A DNA stretch of 64,000 nt from NCBI GenBank assembly GCA_041739875.1, contig JBGSNA010000162.1, positions 1 through 64,000 on the forward strand. The letters run 5' to 3'. Below, one piece after another: positions 10,201 through 19,900 of this stretch (positions are counted from its first letter, which is position 1; every line of letters starts with the position of its first letter). This DNA is from JBBSJZ01 sp041739875 (GTDB lineage Bacteria > Planctomycetota > Planctomycetia > Pirellulales > Pirellulaceae). The notes beneath the pieces are model-generated. The model was not told the DNA's origin. It did no database searches and was given only the letters and a program-made list of their open reading frames with translations. The position numbers and the translations under genes are program-made.

Positions 10201-13200
10201 ACACCCGTTTCACCGCCGTCGACGATTCCGCCCGTAAGCGCGCTTAATGAGACCGCATGAGCTGCGTTGCTGAGTTGCGTGACTGAGATACTGCCGCCGA
10301 CAATGGATAGAGGACTGGTGAAGGTCGATGCGGTGATGTCTACCGTTCCTGTACCGGCGATCGAGTCACCGATCTTGATCTGTTGGAATCCCGGCTGCAA
10401 TCGCGCCAGTTCCAAATGATCTAGCTGCAATCCCAAGTCGGCTGCTCCGGCTCCCAGTCGAATATCAGTGCTAGCGGTTCGCGGTCGGATATCGAGCTCA
10501 CCAGTGGATTGAATGATGACAGTATCGTGCAAGTCGATCCTATCGGCCACGATCGTGATCGTGCCTTGGGCCAATGGGCCACCGACAACGCTCACGTCAC
10601 CGGCTTCAAAGTCAGGCTCGCTACCGCTTCCGGTGCCGGTGATTGAAACTGCACCGCCGCCGGTCGACAAAAGATGTCCGCTGGATATGTTTGATAAACG
10701 TACGCCTTCCGAGTTGCCTGAGCCGGCGGTTCCGACAACGGACAACGGGGCATTGGCGACGGTTACCGAAGCTCCATTTTGGACGTTAATTCCCCGATTG
10801 AAATCGCCGGAACCAGTTCCGCCTTGACCAACAATCGTCAGGTTTCCGACCGTGCTGGTGATGTCGGTCGTGCTCTCGTCCAAGAACACTCCGTAGTTGT
10901 GTTCCGTTCCGTCACCTCCCGTTCCGTTGATCGAAATGGAGGCTGCAAATTCGCCAGTTCCCGAAGAGTTGATTGTGTCAATGTCGCTCAGCATGACCCC
11001 GTGGTTGCCAGACTCGTTTCCGCCACCGAGACCAACGATACTTATGTCACCATCGAAGGCTGTGATTCGCGTGGTGTCGAACTCGAGTGACACGCCAACG
11101 TTGTCAGTTGTTCCCGATCCGCCGGTTCCATTCAATGAGATAGTCGCAGCATGCGGTCCTGTTCCTAGTGAGGAAACCGTCACGTCCTCCAAGGCTATAC
11201 CACGATTGAAATCTTCAGATCCGTTGCCGCCTGTTCCAGTAATGGACACTGCCCCATCGAAGCTTGAGATACCTACGCTACTACTGCTGATCCAAACCCC
11301 ATTGTTAAAACGCGAGCCGCTGCCACCGGTACCCACGAGATCGATTGTTGCAGCGTCTTCGCCCAAACCGCTGGAATGAACTCGCCCGAAGTTCGTCAGC
11401 GAGATACCCTCATTTTCACTTCCGGTGCCGTTGCCACCCTCTCCGACAATCGAAATCGCTCCTTTGACACTCGTGATCTCGGTCGTCCCGCCCTGGATAC
11501 TCACTCCGTCGTTATTTGAAATACCGATTCCTCCGTGGCCCGTGATGCTAATCGAGCCCGCGTTTGAAACCGTGGAAGTGGAAGTTACCGAAGAGCCGTC
11601 ACGCACAAGCACGCCATAATGTGATGACGTGTTGACATCATTCCCTCCTTGTCCAGAAACAAGGATGTTGCCGATACCCGTTGTCTGGAGGACCGAATTA
11701 CGCAGATCGATTCCGACGAAGTCGCCGCTCGCCGTCCCTGCGGAATTGGCGTTCAATTCGATACCGCCATTCACGGTCGAGATACTGGAACCGGCAACAA
11801 ACCCGATTTGACGATCCGCATTCAAGGAAACAGAACCTGTTCCCGTAGTACTGACACTCGTGTTCGTTCCGGAGAGCCAAATGGTGTCAGCATCAACACT
11901 CAACGATCTTGCCGATGCCAATGATACTGAGCCAACGATGAAAACACTGTCGGTACCGCCTTGCCCGTCGAGATGAAGGTCAGCATCGAAACCGCTTGCC
12001 AAGCTACTGACGACAATGGTATCGCCACCGAGGTTACCAGCGATAATCGTAAGTGAAGCTGTGGGGTTGGCAAGTGACAAAGGGATTGCAACGGTCGAAG
12101 CAAGTAATGTCGCACCGCCACCTAAGTCACTGAGCGTGATTGTCTCTGGGAACGAGTTGTAGTTGACTGTAGCGTCGGTGGTTGCAACTAGTGATTCGAT
12201 CGAATCGAGATCCGCATAGTGAATCAATGCATTTCCGGCGATGTCGATCGTTCCGCTGGTGAAATCGTTTAAATTGAACGCGGTTGCCGCTGGCGATGCT
12301 AGATTGACTAGCACCAGCTCATCGAGAGTTCCGACATTTGCTCCTGCGGAGAATCGCACGGATTTAGCGAAACTGCCGCCAGAGAAGTCAATCGTTAGCG
12401 AGTCGTTACCACCCAGTGTCGTGAAGACAATTCCGGTCGTTCCCGTGATGCTCGCAAGTGGAACTTCGACTGTGTGAGAGTCAACCAAACTCGCACCCAA
12501 CCCAGCTTCTAGAACTTGAGCCGGATCGTGGACACGAACATTCAGTCCGTTGATGGAAACCGTAAGTGAGTCATTCGAGGTCCCACCGTTGATGTCGGTA
12601 ATCTTTAAGTTGTTTGCCAAGTCCAAACCGACACTCGTTTCTGCTACATCCACTGTGTCAATACTCAGCTCAGCCTCGGACGTATAGTTCGTTTGAGTGT
12701 TTCCAGCCGAGTCCAACGCGCCGGTGACGTCGATGTGAATGTCGTTCACGTTGACGTTTTGATCAGCAAAATCATATGTTGCCACAAAGGTCTTGTCGGT
12801 CGTCCACTGTGCCGCGGCAAAGACGAGCGATGGAAGTGGTCCGCTAGTCACGTCCGGTGCGAAGACAAGCGTGGGATCTTGGTTTGTGTCCATCGACTCG
12901 TTGAACGAGACTGTCACCACGAATGCGTTCGGTCCAGCATGTACATCAGTGAGTACGGGATGGTTGACACTCACGTCAGCAACCGACGGAGCGACATTGT
13001 CGGTGACAGTTAAGGCGAGAGATTCAACGAGTTGGTTTTCATTTGGCGCGATACCGCTGCCGCTATCGGTAACTGTCCAAATTAAGTTACCGCTGCCGTG
13101 CGAGTCTGGAAGCGTTTTGTACGTGAGTCCCTGAAGCTCACTGGCGGTGACGGTGTTATTGACGAGAAGTTGAGTCGTGCCATCTGCTTTGAATATTTCC

Positions 13201-16200
13201 ACGAACGATGGAATCGATGTGATCGTGTAGGTCAACGTCTGAGTCGACTCATCGCTTCCACCACCGGGACTGTACGTGAGGCCAGCGAATCCGAGTGTGG
13301 TTGCTGTCGTGTTGGCACTGTCTTCGACGACGTTGATCGGCAGCAGTGATCCGCTGATTCGCTCTGGAGCATCATTGATCGGCGTAACGGTGAGCGATGC
13401 GGTTTCGACAGCGGTACTGAAAGCAGTTGATCCACCGTTGTTCGAGTTGGATGTATCGACTATGTCGCCCACAGAACCAACGGACTGATCCCAAGCGAGG
13501 TAAGTGAATGTTGCGGGCCCGGCGTAGTTGGGGTTCGGTACAAATCGGACTTGGTCGATTGAGCTGAGCAGTCGAGCTGCAGACGGCGAAGGACTCGCGA
13601 AATTGGTCCAGTTGTTTCCGTTGTCGATTGAATACTGCCAAGTACCGTTGGTTTCGTCGGCACCGGTAACGGCAATGGACTCGGGCGCCGAGAGCGTGAT
13701 ATTGAGTTGAGGTCGATTGGAAGTTGTCCCATCGCTTTCCGCAGCAAAGCGTGCAAAGAGAGCATCAAAGCCAGGCGCGCGGGTAAGTGTTTCCACGGGT
13801 TCTGGTGCACGAAGCAGCAATCGCAGTATTCCATCACCAGTCAGCGCCGCTTCAATCGCTTCCCGGAACGCGACCGAGTCTCCGATCGTAATTGACTGGT
13901 TGATTACTGTTGGGTTAAACGACACCGAACTCGACAAGAGCGTCGAGTGAGATCCACCGGGAGTGGCATCGGTCGCACTCGGCGCGATCCAAGTTGCCGT
14001 GTTTTCGTTGATGTCGTGGTCGTATTCATAGACGTCGATACTCAAGGGTACCGTGGTGCCGTTGCCTATCCTTTGTCCCGCCTGAGTCGCCGTTCGCAAG
14101 TTCAGGCTCACGTCGTCGATGACAAAGTTCGCCTGGCCGAGCGAATCTTTCAAGGCTGTGATGTCAAATTCCAATAGCCCCCGCATCGTCTCGATTTGCG
14201 AGTTTCCATCGCCTCCTGCTTCGTTAAACCCGATAAGAATTTGGTCCGAACCGTTGGTGTTCGTGTTACCTGCAAAAGTCGTTCCAGTCCATTGACGTAT
14301 CGTGACCGCATCGGTGGTGTAGTTAGCTCCTTCAAGGCTCGAGTTTCCTTCCTGGAAGCTCGCGGAGTTCAAGACGTCAATATCCGTGATGGAATCGTCC
14401 AGAACAAAAATTGCAACTGTCTCGCCAGTCGGATTAGTGTCGTCCTCATCGCGCGGTGCGAGTGTCGGTGAACCAGCGATGGAAAGAACTGGTGCATTAT
14501 TGAGTTGGATGAACTCTGTGACTGTGATCTGACGCGTCACCGCATTGCTATTTGCGACGCCGTCGTCAACTTGGAAGCTGATCGTTCGCGTTAACGTATT
14601 TGGGTTATCGCTGGTGTTTGTGTAGCGGACGACTCGCAGGGCTGTTTCGTAGTTTGCTTTGGAGGCACTGCCGGTTAGGGTCAGCGTGCCAGTGCTTGCA
14701 TTGAAACTGGATGTGATTCCACTCGGCAATCCGGTCGCTGAAAGCACGTCTTGACCGCTTGCGTAGTTAACGCTGATCGCTGCCGTCGCACTAGCGATGT
14801 TATCACTGTCGACGTCACTTACAGTGATAGAGTTAGTGATCTGTGTCGCTGCATCGCCTTCAGTGAAATTGAGTAATGTGGATTCAATACCACTGAGAGT
14901 TGGCGCGTCGTTCACGGCCGCAACAGAGACCTGGCGCGTCACCACGTTGCTATTTTCGACGCCGTCGCTGACTTGGAAACTAATCGTTCGCGTCAACGTA
15001 CTCGGATTTTCGCTAGTGTTTGTGTAGCGGACGGCTCGAAGGGCTGTTTCATAGTTTGCTTTGGAGGCACTGCCGGATAGAGTCAGCGTGCCAGTGCTTG
15101 CATTGAAGCTGGACGTGATTCCACTCGGCAATCCGGTCGCTGAAAGCAGGTCTTGACCGTTTGCGTAGTTAACGCTGATCGTTACTGTCGCGCTAGCGAT
15201 GTTATCGTTATCGACGTCACTTACAGTGATAGAGTTCGTGATTTGGGTCGCTGCATCGCTTTCGGTGTAGCTGATCGTAGACGTTTCAATACCACTGAGC
15301 ACAGGCGCCTCATTCATTACCGAGGCAATCCATCCCAGATACGAATTGACGACCATGCCGCCGCCTTGCGACCCGAACAATGGTGCCACGGGAATGGATC
15401 CGCCACCCTGAGAAAATGTATTTACTCCAAAAAGACGCAATTCGTTGGATGAAATGTTACTGTCGTTGTTCGCATCGTCCCAAATGAAACTTGGGCCTCC
15501 TGAATCACCACTGCCGATAGTAACCTCGAGATCATTGCCGTGAGTCAATCCATCGTTAAGCGTATTTGTTGTTGCGTCGGGGCCATCAAAATCAAACAGG
15601 AAGATTTCTTTCTGGCCCAGTCCTTCGTCATCGATTTCGAACTTCTCGGTGAAGTTTTGGCCGGTACGCTTTACAAAGAAGTCAGAGCTGTCTGTGATGT
15701 ATCCTGTGATTGCATTTCCCGTTAATCCGTATCCTACAAGGAAAATGTCGATAGCGGAGGCGAATGGAATTGTCGAAAGTGAGTACTGGGGCACACCGGC
15801 AGGTGCTGGTTGGCTGAGCGTGATGATCGCGATGTCGTCATTGATGTTGGCTCCACCAGAAGCATTGACATTGTTGAAGCCGTGCCAGTCCGGATGTATG
15901 GCGATCGCTGAGACATTCGAATGAATCGTCGCCCCAGTAAAATGGCTGTCGGGATTGTTGTGATTGAAAACAACAGCGATGTCGCCAGGCTCGAAGTCGA
16001 TGACCCCATCACCCGTCTCTTCTTGGCTTGGTAGTGGTTCCGCGCCACCTGCGACGTCGACACAGTGAGCAGCAGTGAGCAAATGAGTGGGTGAGATTAA
16101 CGTCGCTGTGCAGAGACCACTGCCATGTGCAGCATTGTGAGGGTTAATGCTCACAACGCCAGAAAACGGCGATGTTGACTGATTCGGATCGATTCGGTCA

Positions 16201-16802
16201 CTCGGAGTAACCGCTGGTGTTCCCGCAGCGTCGCCTACGGCGATCGCCGGTTTCGCGTCCAGTAAACTGCCCGCAAAACGCGTTACCGGCCTCGCGTCGG
16301 TTTGAGCCTCCGGCTTGCGATAGGCCGGGCTCGAAGGCTGCAGATCTCTAGCCGATGGTCTTGGAATTTCCACAGTTTGAGGTGCCGACAGGCTGTCAGT
16401 GGAATCGTTGAGCCAAATTGAGTGCACGACGAAAAGCGCGTCTGCGGCTGTTAACGATCCATCGCCATTGGCATCATAAAATGGCGATTCAGCAAAGAGG
16501 CGACGATCATGCAAGCGGGAACCCTGGTGGATCACTTGCCGCAAGTTCAACTGATTGATCACGACCAACGCGTCAAGAGAACTGACACGCCCATCCGCAT
16601 TAATATCCGGAGGTGCAATGGGGTTTTGCCAATCTGCTGACAAAAGCTGGCGTTGCTCGAGTCGCTCAACTATCAAAGTTCGACGACGCGTTTGCGACGG
16701 CTCGCGGCGCGATTTCGCTCGACGTATTAGACTCGGCGCATGATGCGACTCAGTCCGACCCGTACTTCGGTGCCGAGACCGCCTACTGTTGAAATCTGTC
16801 AT
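4284..16802 (-). CDS. Giant secreted multidomain protein (trypsin, cadherin-like, beta-helix, dockerin loops)
   Basis: A 4172-residue predicted surface or secreted protein. Order from the N-terminus: a basic region ending in RLEQRQLLSAD, a variant of the planctomycete LEPR-XLL export signal; two EF-hand-like dockerin loops (DINADGRVSSLDA near 66, DANGDGSLTAADA near 110); a trypsin-like domain (about 213-495) with TAAHC (His246), NDDIAI (Asp323) and GDSGGP (Ser434); two near-identical cadherin-like repeats (about 497-767); a DNRLRE-like region (about 775-1040); more Ig/cadherin-like modules; two large blocks of haemagglutinin-like repeats (about 1660-2160 and 2290-2790); an autotransporter-like beta region (about 2820-2940); two CSLREA-like parallel beta-helix regions with polymorphic outer-membrane-type repeats (about 2942-3414 and 3516-3914); and a C-terminal dockerin pair (DANGSGNVSSADV, DFNASGNTSSADV). 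It may be an adhesin, a matrix protein or a surface protease. The next gene downstream is a PEP-CTERM protein. Confidence 0.85.
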   Translation of the reverse strand: MTDFNSRRSRHRSTGRTESHHAPSLIRRAKSRREPSQTRRRTLIVERLEQRQLLSADWQNPIAPPDINADGRVSSLDALVVINQLNLRQVIHQGSRLHDRRLFAESPFYDANGDGSLTAADALFVVHSIWLNDSTDSLSAPQTVEIPRPSARDLQPSSPAYRKPEAQTDARPVTRFAGSLLDAKPAIAVGDAAGTPAVTPSDRIDPNQSTSPFSGVVSINPHNAAHGSGLCTATLISPTHLLTAAHCVDVAGGAEPLPSQEETGDGVIDFEPGDIAVVFNHNNPDSHFTGATIHSNVSAIAIHPDWHGFNNVNASGGANINDDIAIITLSQPAPAGVPQYSLSTIPFASAIDIFLVGYGLTGNAITGYITDSSDFFVKRTGQNFTEKFEIDDEGLGQKEIFLFDFDGPDATTNTLNDGLTHGNDLEVTIGSGDSGGPSFIWDDANNDSNISSNELRLFGVNTFSQGGGSIPVAPLFGSQGGGMVVNSYLGWIASVMNEAPVLSGIETSTISYTESDAATQITNSITVSDVDNDNIASATVTISVNYANGQDLLSATGLPSGITSSFNASTGTLTLSGSASKANYETALRAVRYTNTSENPSTLTRTISFQVSDGVENSNVVTRQVSVAAVNDAPTLSGIESTLLNFTEGDAATQITNSITVSDVDSDNIASATAAISVNYASGQDVLSATGLPSGITSSFNASTGTLTLTGSASKANYETALRVVRYTNTSDNPNTLTRTISFQVDDGVANSNAVTRQITVTEFIQLNNAPVLSIAGSPTLAPRDEDDTNPTGETVAIFVLDDSITDIDVLNSASFQEGNSSLEGANYTTDAVTIRQWTGTTFAGNTNTNGSDQILIGFNEAGGDGNSQIETMRGLLEFDITALKDSLGQANFVIDDVSLNLRTATQAGQRIGNGTTVPLSIDVYEYDHDINENTATWIAPSATDATPGGSHSTLLSSSVSFNPTVINQSITIGDSVAFREAIEAALTGDGILRLLLRAPEPVETLTRAPGFDALFARFAAESDGTTSNRPQLNITLSAPESIAVTGADETNGTWQYSIDNGNNWTNFASPSPSAARLLSSIDQVRFVPNPNYAGPATFTYLAWDQSVGSVGDIVDTSNSNNGGSTAFSTAVETASLTVTPINDAPERISGSLLPINVVEDSANTTATTLGFAGLTYSPGGGSDESTQTLTYTITSIPSFVEIFKADGTTQLLVNNTVTASELQGLTYKTLPDSHGSGNLIWTVTDSGSGIAPNENQLVESLALTVTDNVAPSVADVSVNHPVLTDVHAGPNAFVVTVSFNESMDTNQDPTLVFAPDVTSGPLPSLVFAAAQWTTDKTFVATYDFADQNVNVNDIHIDVTGALDSAGNTQTNYTSEAELSIDTVDVAETSVGLDLANNLKITDINGGTSNDSLTVSINGLNVRVHDPAQVLEAGLGASLVDSHTVEVPLASITGTTGIVFTTLGGNDSLTIDFSGGSFAKSVRFSAGANVGTLDELVLVNLASPAATAFNLNDFTSGTIDIAGNALIHYADLDSIESLVATTDATVNYNSFPETITLSDLGGGATLLASTVAIPLSLANPTASLTIIAGNLGGDTIVVSSLASGFDADLHLDGQGGTDSVFIVGSVSLASARSLSVDADTIWLSGTNTSVSTTGTGSVSLNADRQIGFVAGSSISTVNGGIELNANSAGTASGDFVGIDLRNSVLQTTGIGNILVSGQGGNDVNTSSHYGVLVRDGSSVTSTSTVSNAGSISITGHGGIGISNNDGVSIQGGTTEITSVKGAISIVGEGGNGTGSENEGISLTNFGRVHSSGLGEDAATIDLVGTGGSGSRFNNGVWISSSSVGISSFDGAVSITGTGGNGSEDFNRGIALEDVTVSSLGTGPHAATISLNGTGGSGTTDNVGVSLEFDTTRITAFDGDISIVGLGGGNESGNHGVMLSDIDTINSSGTGEFAASISINGTGGDGTEHNYGVFLDESTTDITSTVGNLTIVGQGGTGSGDFNRGINVQNGASVTVANAPLSVVGTAGSGNSEGVRLSNISSGHLLSTGGGAVSITGTGSGSEPDFEAGDVSVVGGPLAQGTITIVADRIDLHDTVIIQSTGELDIRPRTASTDIRLGAGAADLGLQLDHLELARLQPGFQQIKIGDSIAGTGTVDITASTFTSPLSIVGGSISVTQLSNAAHAVSLSALTGGIVDGGETGVDITASELITNTSTAFGSDANAIETSVSTLQATANSGGIFLAESDSLTISEISVGTNVDVMIRSADGQIDLAAGQSIATTGTGSLTLTAAQSIRMNPGSSISTVDGDIDLSANASGSASGIFTGITVDDANIQTTGVGSIRLTGSGGNNVGISNQRGISLVNGTSVSSTSVGNLAGRIEILGTGGAGDGANHGVAIANAVAITSVDGDISITGQGGGGTGSNNVGVLIVNADAVASTGTGVTAAKITIDGKGGTGDSLNVGTVISGPTSDVTSVDGDIVITGQGGSSSGSASRGVLLTNIETISSLGITVSAATIEINGNAGSGTSALDGVAMIGSTSDVTSRYGDISISGQGGNGSENNNNGILLLNIDSIASLGTGANAAKISLDGNGGLGTLRNKGVVTIGSTTNLNSVDGEIRIVGQGGTGIANENDGVHLVSPITISGSLGSLALTGTASSGESTGVRLSHSSGTAILNNGQVPLTITGTANGAPSTAFLAEGNSVIGGPLATGPIIIIANSVSLTGGSSIESDGTLVIQPSVASTDIHLGVGAVNSGLQLDHLELSHIVNGFQSITIGSVSNGTGEITISQVSLEDPVILAGAIVRDAGSADDIIAPTVEFQATIAPGASPGVLSVTGDATIGAGQQLLIEIAGTAPGTASNHHDQLIATGAVTIQTGATLGLASLNSFVPIPGDSFTIIDRNGGAGTFAGLEEGALLADFLGISGVDAMITYAGGDGDDVVIFVIPSDFIVNTLADTHDAIAGNGVAEDASGNTSLRAAIEEANALPGAQSISFDPSLFANGPATLTLGGASLDVTDDMSVLGPDATMLHISGDHQSRVLNVSSGVVVDISRITIRGGERTSQGAGVFNAGQLTLSDVTLTDNIATGSVVVLPSLPPINLPGHGGAVYNSGDLQLVRVKIHDNQADNGSAVYTTNDATITDSVIENNIGMSRLPKASETLHAATSNGWLQVVDTTIRGNTGGGVELQTGATAIVVSSLIAVNDGPGFSVGFPSTTGINAGNLTLINATVSSNNGGDNAGGIQSFAGSTTTIVNSTVTGNHANSTGNGSATGGGIFIDESTVTVSNSIVYGNVVGASSTPDDISGLLHPSSSHSLIGDAATAGGLINGIGGNLVGSDPFLGPLADNGGPTLSHMLLPGSPAIDAGNNALALNQQFAPLSWDQRGNPEARIVNQGSGANVDLGATEVQPNQAPTFEIGPNQVVVHNAGIQVVTGFLTDALPGPVDEAGQSISVRLINTNNELFTIQPTIDITTGNLTYAPRVGAGGTASVVVTVSDNGGRASGGVDRTNKFFSIEVQPPPSVTVTTLADVVAVDGLISLREAIIAANTNTAVNEAPAGRVGSDANGVPLDLIRFAPGLAGGTILLGGTQLPTIVDDLKIEGLGADQLTIDANGQSRIFEILGKFAEISGVSMTGGYVNQDYGGAIRNDGYLTLKSSHVFGNHADDGFGGGIGNGGFFGPFFTGAEILLVDSTIAGNVAQFSGGGISGSFGSTSLIHVINSTISGNEASFGSGGGIDSDAELIIESSTIVGNIGSSNGGGISHSGAPATMRNSIVAGNTISGGTTSDDIAGQFDFATTRHNLIANDDDYIGPGDGFGGMIVGTFPFNLIDPTTVFVDENGDGKFDSNDLKDHGGPVPTQALAITSPAINAGDNLLLPLDVDDLDFDANTTEVIPFDSRGTGFDRVLYTNVDLGAQEYIDVTPPTVTDVFVASSSWSNYFIDAVDGDGFGGGNGLGYAVSGVTRTIPWANVDTLYIRFSENVNVSGVSLFGVDVADYVGKFTVTTSGSLTTITMASPFGLPENDLGPATSGIDKLLLHIFDGGVTDMAGNSLDGNSDASEGGAFSQRIDVLPGDANGSGNVSSADVGLTNFRNFTSFGQQANTLGYTYDPFYDFNASGNTSSADVGLTNFQNFDALPSGDPVVIPPPQNVSRTYLARMTLDANSDWEQLVDEVFADQLF
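8440..9930 (-). repeat. Internal duplication, copy 2 (haemagglutinin-like block)
   Basis: This stretch (about residues 2291-2787 of the giant protein) repeats the order of motifs found in 10325-11812, about 1.88 kb away. It starts with GSSISTVDGDIDLSANA, passes through an array of roughly 65-70-residue Gly/Ser-rich repeats (pattern GDISITGQGG), then VIGGPLATGPIIIIA and LQLDHLELSHIVNGFQSI. The copies are clearly diverged. Confidence 0.7.
10325..11812 (-). repeat. Internal duplication, copy 1 (haemagglutinin-like block)
   Basis: Partner of 8440-9930 in the same gene (about residues 1663-2159). Corresponding landmarks are GSSISTVNGGIELNANS, VVGGPLAQGTITIVA and LQLDHLELARLQPGFQQI. The Gly/Ser-rich repeats between them lie in the same order. 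Confidence 0.7.
14500..15310 (-). repeat. Two tandem 402-bp cadherin-like coding repeats
   Basis: The same 134-residue module is encoded twice with a shift of 402 bases (for example GCGTCAC at 14534 and 14936). Long stretches of DNA are nearly identical, such as the region coding for LSATGLPSGITSSFNASTG in both. The small divergence suggests a recent duplication or gene conversion. Confidence 0.8.
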
Positions 16803-16933
16803 GCCGCTGCTTAATCCTCGCCTCGAAGTTCTGAGCGATCTAAACCGGTCCCTTCAGAGTTAGGCGAAGTTCAGCTGCATTGCTTAGGTAGGATTCATTA
16901 AAAAATGAAAAAGAAATGTCTGGTGACAAATGT

Positions 16934-19900
16934 TCATTCTTCAAGCTGCGCGTTCCATACGATGATTCCGCAGGGCTGGGTTGCTGAGCCGTAGGTGGCA
17001 ATCAGTTGCCTGCCGTCGCTGGCGAACCTCACGTTGAACACCCAGCCTTGTTGCGGAGTCGCGAGTGCGGCGCGCTGCATTCCTGTTTTCGTGTCCCACA
17101 ATTTGACCAGCCCGCTCCCCAGGCCACTGGCCAAGATGGAACCATCTGGCGAAAAGCAAAGCCCGTAGTTCCCGCCTGGATTGCCTGTGCGACTGTGAAC
17201 GGTTTGCAGGGTCGCGGAATCCAGTATTGCCACCTCCGTGCCGGGACGGCCCTCGAGCCAATGCGCCCAAGTGCCAACACCCAATTGCTTACCATCCGTC
17301 GAATATGCAAGTGCCGTAATTGCTGATGATTGTCGCTTGCTTTGTCGGACAAGATTGCCGCTGGGCACGTCCCAAATGCGAATGACGCCATCGTCATGGC
17401 CGGACGCCAGTTGCGTTGAGTCTGGCGAGAACGCTACGACTTGAGAACTTTGGGTTTCTAGAACCGATCGCCAAATCAACTTCCAGGAACGCGCGTCCCA
17501 AACGCGTACTTCTGATGTGTATAATTCCGGAGCAACGCCAACGGTGGAACCTGCGATGTAGTTGCCGCAGGGAGAATACTTGATGCTGGCAAGAGCACCT
17601 TCCTCATTATAAAGTTCAACCGGTTGTGAATCGGTCTGCCATTCAATCGCGGCTAAGAAGCCTTCGTTGGCACTCTGACGGCCGCCATAGATGAGCGTTT
17701 CTCCGTCGGGCGACAGTTCTGCTCCTTCGCCCCAACCATTCAATACTTTGCGTTCAAACAATAACTCTTTCGTTTTCCAATCCCAGACACGAATCATGCC
17801 GCTACGATCGCCGGCAGCAAGGAAACGCTCGTCGCGATCCAGCGAGAGTGCGTCGATCTCACTCTCGCCCACTGGATGAACGTAAGCGGAATATCGTTTT
17901 GAGGTATCCCAAATGCGAATGCTTCGATCTTCGCCGGATGTCGCGACAATTGGAGCCGATGGTGAGTAGGCGCCCGCGAGCAAAATGCCTTGATGTCCAG
18001 ACAAAGAGTCGTGCCAATGCGATTCGGAAACGTCCCAAATTCTTGCGGCACTGGTGCGACCAGAAACCACCAACACAAAGCGATTGTCCGGCGAGAATGC
18101 AAGCTGACTCACTTGATCCACAGGGATTCGCGAGACCTCCGAACTATCGGATACGTTGCATATGGTTGATGGCCCTCGCCAACTTCCGATTGCACAGAGG
18201 CTATCATCGCTCGACAGCGCAACCTCCCGTGCGTCAACAACGGCCTGGCTTACAACCGTACCATTCGTTTCGCCAATGTTCCAAAGCGTCGCGGCGCCAC
18301 CGACGTGCGCGGCCAAAATCTGGTGGTCGTTTGCAAGAAATTTCATTGAGGTTGGCTGAGTGACGCCCTCGCTTATTTCCCAGATTTCTTTAAACGTACT
18401 GCAGTCCCAAACGCGAATTTTCCCGGGCGAGGTCTCTGGGACGTAAGCGTTGTAAGTGCCACTGCCTCCAGCAAGCATGGAACCGTCGTTGGAGAAACAC
18501 ACCGAGAGTGCGTGGTCAGGAATTTGTTGCTCGAATAAAGTATTGCCTTGCGGGAACCCAATCACACGAAACGTATTGCAGTTCATAGCCAATGCAATTT
18601 TTTCACCTTGAGGGGAAAACTGCATTGCATTGACGGGACCTTCATCAAAATTCTTGCGAAGTGCCGGACGCCAGTTCGTCGTGTCGTAAACAACGAGTTC
18701 GTTGTTGTTCACACTCGCCAAGTATTTGCCATCGGGCGAGAATGCCAGTTCAGATACAGGTGACGTATGTCCAAGAATGACATGCTTGGCGGCGTTTACT
18801 TGACGATCAAGATAACGCCACTCGAATCCGCGCAAGTCGGTTTGACGTTGCATAGGCACTTGTTGTTGCAGAAACTGGCGAACCGATCCGATGTCGGATT
18901 TCTCGAAGGCTTGCATCGCCAAGTTCATTTCCGCGCAATACAACTGCACTCGCCGTTGCTCGGCCGCGTGTCGCGCGCGAGCTCCGTAATACAGCGACAA
19001 TAAACCCAGCAATGCGAGCGTGAGCACCAATGAACACGCTAAACCCGCGACAAGTTTCTGGCGAACCATCCAGCGGTACACGTGGCCAAGAATCGGTGTG
19101 CGTCGCGCAAGGATTGGTTCGCTGGCGAGTACCCGTCCGAGATCTGCGGAGAACTCGGTGATCGTGCTGTATCTCTCTTCACGGTTCTTCGCCATGGCTT
19201 TGGCAACGACCGTTTCAATGTCACCACGGCATTGTCGAACGATTCGCCCCAGCGGGATCGGTTCCACTTTGCGAATGCAGTCCGCCAACTCGATACTGTT
19301 GCGCACGACTTCGCTATACGGAAGCTGGTCCGCAAGGACTTGGTACGCGACGACGCCAAGCGAATAGATGTCGCTTCGGGTATCCACATCGTCGGGATCG
19401 CCCGCCAATTGTTCGGGGCTCATGTACATCAACGTACCGAGCCACTGTCCCGCGCGGGTGTGCATGGTGGTATGGTCGTCGGATGCATCGATAATACGAG
19501 CGACTCCGAAGTCCAAAATGTAGGGAGCGCCTTTCTCGTTCACCAGGATATTGGCTGGTTTCAGATCACGGTGAACCACGCCACGTTGATGCGCGTATTG
19601 GACTGCCGCACAAACTTCGGTGAGTAACCGCAACCGATCTCGAATCGACAGTGCACGGTCACGACAGTGCGTGACGATCGAAGTACCGCGAATGTACTCC
19701 ATCGCAATGTAGGGCAGCGAGATTCCGGCACAGTTGCACTTGCCGTAGCCGACGATTCGTACGATCCCATGATGCCGCAGCTTCGCAAGTAGCTTGGCTT
19801 CGAGTTGAAACCGGCGGAGCAATTCATCGCCTACTAGCACCGGATGAAGAACTTTAATGGCAACCGTATCACCAGAAGCCGTGTGAATACAGCGAAAGAT

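Noticed and set aside
8440..11812. Repeat arrays that could be taken for a CRISPR array
   Set aside because: The repeats are coding, imperfect and have no constant-length spacers; no cas genes are present.
5000..16000. Many plus-strand open frames of 60-160 codons opposite the giant gene
   Set aside because: They are rich in Pro, Ser and Thr from the reverse complement of a Gly/Ala/Ser/Thr repeat protein, lack family motifs and start signals, and vanish where the minus-strand coding pattern changes.
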